Shown piece by piece: positions 55,593-64,000 of a stretch of 64,000 nucleotides of DNA. The notes beneath the pieces are model-generated. The model worked only from the letters and a program-made list of their open reading frames with translations, ran no database searches and had not been told where the DNA came from. The first letter of the stretch is position 1, and each line of letters begins with the position of its first letter. The translations under genes and the position numbers were made by a program. Source of the stretch: Heterohyrax brucei (Eukaryota > Chordata > Mammalia > Hyracoidea > Procaviidae). The stretch spans positions 195,865,829 to 195,929,828 of the forward strand of contig CM053143.1 of assembly GCA_028571685.1 (NCBI GenBank), written 5' to 3'.

Positions 55593-57067
55593 GAGCGGGC
55601 TGGTGTGCCCCAGCTGGGCTCTAAGCACAGGAGATGTCCCTAGAGTCTCTGCCCTGAGGATGGCAAAAGTGCTCCCTGCCCTTTGATGAGAAGAGGAAGA
55701 AGTCTCCATGCCACAGGACAGCAGCTGGAGGGGCCCAGCCTTGGTCCCCCCTTCTGAGCAGCACTGTGGACCCTGTCCTCTCACACAGCACTCCACCTGC
55801 CCAGCAGGAGGCCCTTCCAAGGCCCTAGTTCCTCCACCTGTCAGAGACCAGTCAGCTTCGATCACTTCCTGGTAGGCTGTCTGGGAGGGGGGACACAGCC
55901 CTGCCGGCAAGACACAAGGCACACCACCCGACACACAGCGGGTGCTCAGACTTTGTGAGAGGGCTCGTCCTGCCCTCTGACTTACCCCAAAGACCACACC
56001 CAGGAATGTGTGCCAGGCGCGGCACAAACGTCGTGGGCTGTCCCGGCATCACCCACCACAGGCCAGGAAACATCTGCCAGACGACTGAACAAAGGAGCCA
56101 AGGAAAAAACGAATGTGTGAGCCAAGGGGTGAACTGCAGGGACGAGGAGAAAGGTGGCACCGGAAGGGCGACTGGTCAGGCGTGGCAGGTTCCCCAGCTC
56201 CTGAGGCCTGTCCCTGGCCAGCTGGGGAGGAAAGACGGTGGTGGGCGCGGGGTGCTCGCCGTAGCTCCTGGAACGTCGCTGGCCTTCGGCAAACAGTGAC
56301 CTGAACACGTCTGTGCAGACCCACGACCTGCTTCTGGAGACGGGGCCTCCCCGGTCAGATGCAACAGCAGGTGGACACCCACGCAGGCAAGGGGCACTCC
56401 CTGGTCCCGGTCCTAGTCCTCACCGGGCTTGCAGGATGGCAGGAGAGCTCCCCAACATACGGCTCAGGTTATTTACAGAGAATGCCCGCCATCCAGAACC
56501 CAGACAATCAGGAAGCTCGCATAACCAGCTGGCTCCAGAAAATAACAGAGAAAGCAGATAGGTTTTGTTTTCTAAGTGGTTGTTTGGGGAGTGCACTAGC
56601 AGTGGGCAGGATTCTGATCGCTTCATCAACACCCACAAACCAAGTTGAGACATCTTTTCTCAAATAGCATCCATTACTACTGGACAAGATCCAAACGCCT
56701 CATATTAGCACCCAAGCCGTCAGCCTCTGGGCCCTGCGTATCTTTCTCCACCCATTGCCCCAACTGCCCACCCCCACACACCAGGGGACACCAGGGTCTA
56801 GCATCTGCCCTGACCCCAGACCTCTGTTCCAGTATTTCCCTTGATGAGAAGCCCTCACCCGACATAGGCCTGTGATCCTCCTGCCATCCACACTGTCTCC
56901 AGGAAGCCCTCCCAGGACACCCTCCTGTCATCTCAGTCATGTCTCATCAGATCCTTCTCACCCACCATGTATCAGTGAGGCGTGTGTAAGAGATGGAGGG
57001 AGAGAGGGAACAGTGCACAGACTTCCTGGTTAAGACACTCTGCATCAGGCACCTGCTCTGACTTAAT

Positions 57068-57260
57068 TTTTTTTTCCAGTTGCCATCAAGTCAGTTTTGA
57101 CTCACAGTGACCCTGCGTGTGTCAGAATAAACCAGGCTCCACGGGATTTTCATGGCTGTGATCTTTCAGAAGCAGACTGCCAAACCTTTCATACCAAAAC
57201 TTGTTACCGTATTTTCCAACTCATAGGACCCCTATAGGATGGAGCAGCATTGCCCCATTG
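57068..57260 (-). mobile_element. AfroSINE sequence, antisense, left part of a split copy
   Basis: CAGTTGCCATCAAGTCAGTT, GACTCACAGTGACCCTGCGT and TCAGAAGCAGACTGCCAAAC are one SINE fragment. From 57210 CTCATAGGACCCCTATAGGA followed by TGGAGCAGCATTGCCCCATTG is a second one that stops where the retroposon starts. Confidence 0.82.
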
Positions 57261-57952
57261 AGCCTGAAAAGCTAGAAAGTGGCCATCTGAGTAGCATCAA
57301 TTGGTCCCAATCTACCTGGAGCAGCAGAGAAAAGACACCAAAGACATGAAGGAAAATGCGAGCCAGGAGACAGAAGGGGCCGTATGATCAGCAGACTGCA
57401 TCAGCATGAAACCAGAAGACCTAGATGACGCCCGGCCATCAGCAGTGACGGCCCTGATAGGGAACACAGCCTAAAGTTCCTGACACAATGAAAAAAAATG
57501 AGTGTGCAGAACTAGAACTCTGTTAAAAGACCACACTTGATGATCCATTAGACTGGAAGGTCCCTGGAGGACATGGCCCCCCGACTGTGTACTGGCCCAG
57601 AGCTGAAATCAGTATCGAAGCCAACTCTTCTAAGACTGGACTAGACCATGAGACACAGAGGGATGCTGCTGAAGGTGTTTCTTGGCTTAAACGTGTACAT
57701 GATGATGTTTCAGCAGCTCTCATCCAGAGGAAAGAAGAGAGGGTGGGAAGGAGCGGGACAGGAGCTGGCTGAATGGATATGGGAAGTCCAGGGTAGAAGG
57801 GAGGAGTGTGCTGTCACAGGGTGGGGAGGGCAGCTAAGTTACACAGCAGTATGTGAGCGGGACTTTATGATAAATTGACTTGGACTGTGAATTTTCACTT
57901 AAAACCCAATAAAATATATATATATATATTTTTTTTTTTAAAAAAAAAGAGC
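57261..57952 (+). mobile_element. Afrotherian 0.7-kb retroposon, near full length
   Basis: About 692 bp from AGCCTGAAAAGCTAGAAAGT to an AT-rich tail after AAAACCCAATAAAATATATA. Internal landmarks: GGCCATCTGAGTAGCATCAA, TGAAACCAGAAGACCTAGAT, GAACTCTGTTAAAAGACCAC and TTGACTTGGACTGTGAATTT. It is flanked by the direct repeat TGCCCCATTG (57251-57260 and 57953-57962) and splits an AfroSINE. No ORF of note. The A-rich tail and 10-bp duplication fit LINE-driven retroposition. Confidence 0.85.
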
Positions 57953-58065
57953 TGCCCCATTGGGTTTGTGGGGATCAGCTGGTAGACTCGAATGGCCCAC
58001 CTTTTCCTCACCTTTGGATCAGCAGTTGAGCTCTCAACCACTGCAGCACCAGGGCTCCAGGCCTT
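57953..58065 (-). mobile_element. AfroSINE, antisense, right part of the split copy
   Basis: CTGCCCCATTGGGTTTGTGG, GATCAGCTGGTAGACTCGAA and CAGTTGAGCTCTCAACCACT with GCAGCACCAGGGCTCC continue the fragment interrupted at 57260. Confidence 0.88.
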
Positions 58066-58435
58066 TCATAGTGTCCCCCCAAACTCACAGCAACTCAACC
58101 TACAAATGTACCCTTGGTCATGGAACAGGATGGGTCCCGACCCAAAGACTGGTATCCTTAGGAGAAAAGGACTATTTGGACACAGACGTGCAGGCAAGGT
58201 CACAGGACGGTGTAGGCAGAGATGAGAGGAATGAGTCTGCAGGCCAAGGAATGCGAAGGTCACAAGACACAACCCAAAGCTGGGACAGGCAAGGCAGGGT
58301 TTTCCCTAGAGCCTTCCAGGGGACCATGGCCCACCAACACCCCAAACCTGGCAGTCTCACCTCCAGAGCTGTGAGCAAGGACGCTCGGTTGTTTGAAGCC
58401 CCTGGTTTGTGGTGTCTTGCTATGGTGGCCTGGAA
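58066..58435 (+). mobile_element. MLT1-type LTR
   Basis: Middle and 3' landmarks: GACTGGTATCCTTAGGAGAA, TTTGGACACAGACGTGCAGG, AAGGTCACAGGACGG, CCTCCAGAGCTGTGAGCAAG, GTTTGAAGCCCCTGGTTTGT and GGTGTCTTGCTATGGTGGCC. The polyadenylation signal is not preserved. Confidence 0.82.
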
Positions 58436-59060
58436 CCCTCATGCCCACTCTTTCCTCCACCACTGCCCAGAAGGCAGAACACAGAAATTGCCATGGCGTG
58501 TTTAAGGCAATGCGACCAAAACTACTGTGAAAATAAGCAGCAATCATTAGGTTACACTGACACACATCTGAGGGATGGGAAGATCTCAGCTAGCCGCATC
58601 ACTCCCAATCAGGCCTGTTGGGTGAAGACACCACGAAAAAATCTGAAACCAAAAGTGGTAACGAGAGACGCCGTTGGAACAAGCCAGTGCAGGCGTGCCC
58701 TGCTGAACGTGGTTCCTCAAGCTGACTGAAGGAAGGCCTCAACCAGGCCACCCTCCAAGATGCTGCCACAAGCAGGGTGCCTGCTAGAGGAGCGAAAGTT
58801 GACTCCTGTCCAACTGCTCAGGTGAGATAACTGTCCCCTCAGGCACAGCACACCAGGTCATGCCTCCCTGGCCCTCCAGGAAGCTAGAGGTTGGCCTCAC
58901 ACAGATCCCCAAAATGCTCACCCCCTTGATAATGGGCCCATCTCTATAGAAACACACACAACTGAAAACAGCCAATGGCAGAGGCAGAATTGAATCAAGT
59001 TTGGAATACCCAGTCCACGGAAATGGAGACCACTACTGAAAACAATGTCTACAAGGACTG

Positions 59061-59562
59061 TGTTTTAGTCAGCTAGGGCTGCTCTAACAGAAATACCACA
59101 GAGTGGATGGCTTTAACAAAAAAAGATTTATTCTTACACAGTCTGGTAGGTTGCAAGTCCATATTCAGGGTGTCCGCTCCAGGGAAAGACCTTCCCCTTG
59201 TCAGCTCTGGAGGAAAGTCCGGTATTGCATCAGTCTTTGTTTCTGGGAGTGTCCTAACGCAAGAACCTCTGGTCTGAACGACACGCTCTGCTCCCGGTGC
59301 TGCTTGCTTGATGGTAGCGAGGTTCTCAAATTGTCCTTGGTTCTTTTTCCTTTTATTCCTTGCAAGCTAAAAGCATTAAGGGTGGGGCAAGCCATACTCC
59401 AGGGAAACTTCCCGCATAGCAGGAATTCACAGCCCCACCCTAATCCTTTAACATACAGGTTAGCAAAACCACACAATGGAGGACGGTCCCAAGATACTGG
59501 AAACCATATCCCAGCCACGTGGCTGCACACATTTTTGGGGGGACACAATTCAAACCATGACA
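59061..59562 (-). repeat. 3' LTR of the MaLR-type element
   Basis: 502 bp, partner of the LTR at 60518-61014. It has four extra A/T bases near the polyadenylation signal (ACAAAAAAAGATTTATTC on the plus strand). Confidence 0.92.
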
Positions 59563-60517
59563 TCCCACCCTTTGACAACCCAAAAATCACATCACAAAAA
59601 CATTTAACACATTCATCTCACCATAGCAAAATTATGTCCATCCATATAACAGAAGTCTTAAATCAGTTCCAAGTCCAAAATACAAAAACTCTTCTACATC
59701 TGTGAAACTTAGAAGGCATTAACAGGCAACAGGCAAGTCAACAGAACACATTACATTAGCCCTCAAAGCTTTGGAAATACTCTTACATTTTCTGAGACAT
59801 TCTACACAACAGCAATGCTCTCCAGACTCTAGGTATCGGCCACACCCTCTGGTTTCTGAGTGGAGACCTCCAGCCCCGTGCTACAACTCTGCCTTCAAGG
59901 CCCACTTGGACAGAAACTCTGTCCCATCGGCTTTAGGAGCACCCTAAGCCCAACTGAGTGGCAATTCCACCCTTACGAACACAGCACACCATGGTTCCAC
60001 CCTTTCAAACCCCTGAGGTCATGGCCATACCTCTTGAGACTGAGGCAGCTCAGCTTCTCAGCTATTTGTCTCTTCAGCGTCAGCTTCCTATGGCCGCATG
60101 GCCTGGGCCTCAGGCCCACATCTGCCCTGCCGGGCAAGTGTTCCAAAGCTCTGTAGCTCCACTGGTTTAAGTGCCTGGAGGCACCCCACTCTTGCTGGAA
60201 AGCGTCCTGCCCAAAAGCACTCAACTCTCTCACTCGGTGGGTCAGCAAGGCCAGCTCCACCGATTCAAGTGCCCAGAGGCACCCCGTTCCGCGAGGAAAA
60301 CTCTGCGCAGGCACTGACCTCTCTCGCTCCACAGGTCGGCTCCAGCGCTGCCTCTGGTTCTGCTGCTGCCGCTGCCGCTGCTGCCGGTCCTCTGTTGTTT
60401 CTCACCATCTGCGCCTTCTTCGTTCCTTCTGAATCTTCTATCCATTTGCAGTTTCAAAGTGGCTTCCACATTTTAGGTATTTGCTAGAGCAGCACCCCAC
60501 TTCCACGGTACCAATTC
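59563..60517 (-). other. Internal region of the MaLR-type element
   Basis: 955 bp without a long frame. Near the 3' LTR the minus strand has the purine-rich AAAGGGTGGGA, a fitting polypurine tract (59563-59573). It includes a CTG/CCG triplet run near 60355-60390 and two related segments around 60165-60190 and 60265-60290 (AGTGCCTGGAGGCACCCC and AGTGCCCAGAGGCACCCC). Confidence 0.8.
60495..60513 (-). other. Putative primer-binding site of the MaLR element
   Basis: Minus strand TGGTACCGTGGAAGTGGGG, four bases after the 5' LTR. It starts like the complement of a tRNA-Leu(UAA) 3' end (TGGTACCAGGAGTGGGG), which fits ERVL/MaLR priming, but it is not perfect. Confidence 0.55.
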
Positions 60518-61014
60518 TGTTTTAGTCAGCTAGGGCTGCTCTAACAGAAATACCACAGAGTGGATGGCTTTAACAAAGATTTATTCTTACACAGTCCGGT
60601 AGGTTGCAAGTCCATATTTAGGGTGTCCGCTCCAGGGAAAGACTTTCCCCTTGACGGCTCTGGAGGAAAGTCCAGTATTGCATCAGTCATTGTCCAGGGA
60701 GTGTCCTAACGCAAGAACCTCTGGTCTGAACGACACGCTCTGCTCCCGGTGCTGCTTGCTTGATGGTAGCGAGGTTCTCAAATTGTCCTTGGTTCTTTTT
60801 CCTTTTATTCCTTGCAAGCTAAAAGCATTAAGGGTGGGGCAAGCCATACTCCAGGGAAACTTCCCCCATAGCAGGAATTCACAGCCCCACCCTAATCCTT
60901 TAACCTACAGGTTAGCAAAACCACACAATGGAGGACATTTCCAAGATACTGGGAACCATATCCCAGCCACATGGCTGCACACATTTTTGGGGGGACACAA
61001 TTCAAACCATGACA
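60518..61014 (-). repeat. 5' LTR of the MaLR-type element
   Basis: 497 bp. The AATAAA signal is read on the minus strand from TAAGAATAAATC (near 60585-60590). It is similar in plan to the LTR at 49662 but belongs to a different subfamily. Confidence 0.92.
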
Positions 61015-61400
61015 GACTGTGAGTTAAAGATAAGTGTAAACTAAATCAGGAGAGAGCTAACAAGCAAATAAAGGAGATCAAATGGGCAATAAAATATCCA
61101 ACTAACCCAAACAAAGACAAGGAGAGAAGAAAAAGGGAACAAAGAATAGAAGAGAGAAACAGAAAAGAAATAAGATGGTAGATGGAAATGCAGCCACATA
61201 AATGATTACATTAAATGTAAACAGCTTACAGACACCCTTTAAAAGGCAGGGACCATCAGACTGGATATAAAAGCAGGTTCCAACTACATGCTGGCTACCA
61301 GAAACCCAGTTTAAATATAAATACATGCGCTGATTAAAACTTCAAAAAAAATCAGGAAACAAATGTGTGTGGTCAGGAAAATCCTGACCCAACCTCCTGA
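61015..61400 (+). mobile_element. L1-like LINE fragment
   Basis: AAATAAGATGGTAGATGGAA, TGATTACATTAAATGTAAAC, CAGACTGGATATAAAAGCAG and CTGGCTACCAGAAACCCAGT followed by TTAAATATAAATAC match an old L1 ORF2 segment. Confidence 0.7.
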
Positions 61401-62319
61401 AAAAAGACAGAAAGAAAGTTCACTAGCAGGTTAACCAGCAGTGACATCTGCAGGCGGTGACCATGGGTGACCCTTCCATTTCTGCTCTCCTGAGTTTTCC
61501 AATGAGTATGCATTATTTTTCTTTTTTAAGTAATAAGTGCCTTCAGAAAAAAAAAAGTGGGACATGTCAAATGTGGCAGCAGGCTGTGGGCTCAGTACCA
61601 AATCCGTCCTCATTAATGCCCCAGGACAGTGTCCCTGGAAAGACCGGAGAGTCCCCACCAACGACCCATGGTCCGGCTACCCCTTCAGTCATCTGCAGCT
61701 GGAGGCAGTTTGGTGCAGACAGATGTTACCAGAGACCCCCAAGCCCTCCTTCTATCAGCTTGCTATCAGTAGCCCACTCCTCACCCTCTTCCAAGCTGCA
61801 TCCTGTGCTAACTGAACACATAAACACAGGAAAACCACAATGGTATAGCTTTTCTTCCCTCCGAGGCCCAGTGGGCCCCTCAGAGCCTGCTAACTGTACA
61901 AAAACGCCACAAGCCTGAGCTCAGCAAGCCCTGTACCAGTCCTCTCTGCTTTCCTCCTCTCCAGGCACAGAGGCGCCGCCGTGACAAGGGAGGTTGGCCA
62001 AGGGTATATTCCCGGGAGATCCGCAGGACCCCAAAACATGCCCCGGACGGACCAGAAAGCTAGATTCTGGGCATCCTGCTTCAGCAAGCCAACTTGGCTA
62101 CACACATGACTCCCCCGAGAGGCAGCCCCGAGGGACATCCAGACCCACAGTTCCGAGCCCCACCCTACACAGTATCTCCCCCTATTTCTGTCCCAGCCCT
62201 ATGACAAACACATGGACTGGTCTCCCCCATTTTACTGTTGAAGTGTTGTAGGCTGGCTTGTCCCCATCAGGTGTGGAGTGAGCTGTGGGCTTCCCACAAT
62301 CTGAGGGTCCAGGGTTCAT

Positions 62320-62337
62320 GTCCCTGTTCGGGCGCCA
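62320..62337 (-). other. Retroviral primer-binding site, tRNA-Lys3 type, perfect
   Basis: Minus strand TGGCGCCCGAACAGGGAC, identical to the Lys3 site used by betaretroviruses such as MMTV and by lentiviruses. It lies two bases after the LTR edge at 62340, as expected of a 5' LTR-leader junction. Confidence 0.95.
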
Positions 62338-62339
62338 AA

Positions 62340-62781
62340 TGTCGCTGCCTGCGACCCCCGGAACCCGCCCGGGGCCCCAAGCAGGAGACACCGAATGCAG
62401 GGAGACAAGAGAGGAACAACAACAACTTTATTTTTCTGGGCTTCGGCTTATATACCGAGCCATGTCCAATAGGCATTCAGTTTGGCATGGGGTGAGGGCG
62501 GCTTTCTCTTCTAACTGGCTGCAATCATCAGGCCATCATGGGCGTCACACAGGGGCTGACGTGGGGAGGCGGGTTTACTCAGGGCGCGGTCGGGTGTCTC
62601 GGCGCCATCTTCAAGGCGCGGCTGCGATGTGGGCTTCCCACAGTGAGCCATGCAGGTAGTGAGTTTTGTGGCCAGGAAAGCACACTTGGGTTCCTGTCTG
62701 CAATCTGCTCCCTCATCCGCGAAATGGCACGACAGAGGAGGTTCTCTGGGCTCGACTTAAGAATTCCTAAGACTGCAGACA
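62340..62781 (-). mobile_element. Endogenous retrovirus 5' LTR (class II-like)
   Basis: On the minus strand the LTR ends GGCAGCGACA directly before the primer-binding site. It shows a TATA box GGTATATAAG (62456-62447), an AATAAA signal (62432-62427), a GT-rich TTGTTGTTGTT element after it and an inverted CCAAT (ATTGG, 62470-62466) before the TATA box. The outer boundary is inferred from a TGTC/GACA inverted repeat (minus strand TGTCTGCAGTC at 62781). No second LTR or gag/pol/env sequence is recognisable to the left, so the provirus is truncated. It has the same orientation as SORCS2. Confidence 0.75.
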
Positions 62782-63424
62782 TGGCCACTTATGGGACTGG
62801 CTGTGACTTGATTGTCAACCTTTGTTTCTCCCCTTCTGGAGACCCTCGGTGCCCATGGCTCCCATGCACAGGACCAGGATCAACCCTGAGCCCTTCTCAG
62901 CATCCCCGCGGCCATAAAAGGTGTGCTAGGCTGGCACTCAGCACGGATCATTGTACCCGGAGGCGTGCCGCCCCGTTGCCATCCGTCTCACACCCGCCAG
63001 TCCACCCGACCCTGCGGGTCCCACCTGGGGAGCCTCTCTCACAGCAGCCTCCCCCCGGCCCTCACACTGTCCGCAGGCCCTGAGCTCTGCCCACCCGCTC
63101 TTGCCTCGTCCAAGCCCCTCGCCCACCTCCACGCAGGTTCTGCCACCTCTCCTCAGACAACGTGTGCCTTCTGCTGCAGGACCTTGGCACGTGCTGCCCC
63201 TTTGTCTGCACCCTCCCGCTCACCCCTCAGGAGAGCTGTCCTGAGGGGTCTTAGGAATGTCTCTGTTGCACCTGTTCCCCTCTGAGCAGTTCTCATAGCT
63301 GTTTAACCGAGCAAATAGGGTGAAATGAGTTGTTTGCTGTGGGTTTCCCTGAACAAGAGCCCCAGGGCTGTCTGCCTTGTTCCTCAGTCTCCTCAGCACT
63401 GATGGGTGCAGCGCAGGCCCCCAG

Positions 63425-63780
63425 ACTATAGTGAGTGGGTGGGCAAGTGGGCGGATGGATAGATGGATCTGTGGGTGTGCAGACGGGAGGGTGGGTGGAT
63501 AGCTGGGTGGGTGGGTGACGGGTGGGTGGGCAGATGGACAGATGGGATGTGTGGGTGGGCAGGTGGTTGGGTGGGTGGGCGGATGGATGGATGGGTGGGT
63601 GGATGGGCAGATGGATGGGTGAGTGGGTGGTTGGGTAGGTGGGCAGGCGGTGGACTGATGGATGGCTGGACGGTGGGGTGGCTGGATGGCTGGGTGGATG
63701 GATGTGTGGATAGATAGTGGGTAGATGGAAGGATGAATGAACAATGGATGGATGGATGGACAGACAAATGGATGAATGAA
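63425..63780. repeat. GGGT/GGAT tetranucleotide array
   Basis: Interrupted array, G-rich on the plus strand, ending GGATGAATGAAAACTG. Confidence 0.95.
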
Positions 63781-63829
63781 AACTGCCTCATATGGTCACA
63801 GTCAATAAAACTCAGAGAACCAGTCCTCA

Positions 63830-64000
63830 GCATATACACATAACACACAACACACACACTCAACACACACCATACATTCACACACACACACACACATCAT
63901 ACCCACCACACATTCCCACATACATCACACATGTACATGCACCACATACAAACACACACCAAACACTCTCACGTGTACACACACATGCACATACATACTC
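63830..64000. repeat. CA-rich microsatellite at window edge
   Basis: ACACAC/ACATAC repeats running off the right end. Confidence 0.93.

Larger units (their letters stand above)
59061..61014 (-). mobile_element. Complete two-LTR MaLR-type retroelement (non-coding)
   Basis: 1954 bp, oriented like SORCS2. In its own direction it runs 5' LTR (61014-60518), internal region (60517-59563), 3' LTR (59562-59061). Both LTRs start TGTCATGGTTTGAATTGTGT and end CTGACTAAAACA. The flanks carry the perfect 5-bp duplication GACTG (59056-59060 and 61015-61019), the size expected for ERVL/MaLR integration. By eye the LTRs differ at about 16 substitutions and two small indels. No gag, pol or env frame exists, as is normal for MaLR elements. 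Confidence 0.93.
3600..64000 (-). other. SORCS2: SORCS2 intron upstream of the exon (probably intron 1), incomplete
   Basis: No second exon matching the N-terminal part of SORCS2 and no CpG-rich first exon was found between the acceptor at 3600 and the right edge, so this is at least 60.4 kb of intron. Minus-strand features here are in the sense of the gene and plus-strand features are antisense. Stretches not listed below (for example 4.1-6.0, 7.2-9.3, 24.2-25.2, 30.0-30.6, 33.0-34.2, 35.3-37.2, 45.9-47.3 and 55.6-57.0 kb) are GC-rich sequence in which I see no gene, RNA or clear repeat. Confidence 0.75.

Noticed and set aside
59563..60517. Protein-coding capacity in the MaLR internal region
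   Set aside because: Only short frames exist (129 codons at most) with no retroviral domains; MaLR elements are non-autonomous.
61900..62319. gag-like coding region next to the ERV primer-binding site
   Set aside because: No long minus-strand frame and no recognisable gag motif; the sequence left of the leader could be unrelated flank.
1..64000. Nested PSAPL1 gene, which I recall lying within the human SORCS2 locus
   Set aside because: No ORF of saposin-like length with the expected cysteine pattern was found on either strand; it may lie outside the window.

Overview
The window reads as nuclear DNA of a placental mammal from Afrotheria, most probably a paenungulate such as an elephant. The evidence is the interspersed repeats. 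Many copies resemble the tRNA-derived AfroSINE family (CCTGGTGGC-type head, TTCGAATCC-like B box, a GACTCAGAGCGACC-like body). Numerous pieces come from an RTE (BovB-clade) LINE whose 3' end shares that body. MaLR-type LTRs, MIR and L1 fragments are also present. These assignments rest on motif recognition, because no database could be searched. The sequence is GC-rich by eye and crowded with minisatellites, as in subtelomeric mammalian DNA.

Only one protein-coding segment is supported: a 68-nt exon on the minus strand at 3532-3599 with good splice signals on both sides. It encodes a peptide (KYYHTDMGKVLESSLWR and flanking residues) that I recognise as the N-terminal part of the VPS10P domain of SORCS2, a neuronal sorting receptor. 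The gene runs right to left. The rest of the window is therefore best read as two very long introns: at least 60.4 kb upstream of the exon (3600-64000, probably intron 1) and at least 3.5 kb downstream (1-3531).

Layout: 1-3.5 kb holds intron sequence with a 43-bp E-box minisatellite. 3.5-12 kb has the exon and scattered AfroSINE and RTE fragments. 12-19 kb has MLT1-like LTR, short tandem arrays, a 48-bp minisatellite and a 1-kb RTE relic that still shows reverse-transcriptase sequence. 19-24 kb is an AT-richer stretch with retroelement debris. 24-36 kb has minisatellites, tetranucleotide arrays and an L1 3' end. 36-44 kb has an LTR with a 35-bp GC-box minisatellite inside it, two RTE relics and GC-rich arrays. 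44-52 kb contains members of a roughly 0.7-kb afrotherian retroposon and a nested RTE/LTR/L1/SINE cluster. 52-54 kb has a 750-bp GGAT/GGGT array and CA-rich DNA. 56-64 kb contains a retroposon inserted in a SINE, an MLT1 LTR, a structurally complete 2-kb MaLR-type element with two LTRs and a 5-bp target duplication, an ERV LTR with a perfect tRNA-Lys3 primer-binding site, and terminal microsatellites.

No operon, CRISPR array, structural RNA gene or new gene system is visible. The most informative content is the record of nested transposition, which gives a relative order of insertions, and several tandem arrays that multiply transcription-factor-like motifs inside an intron of a neuronal gene.
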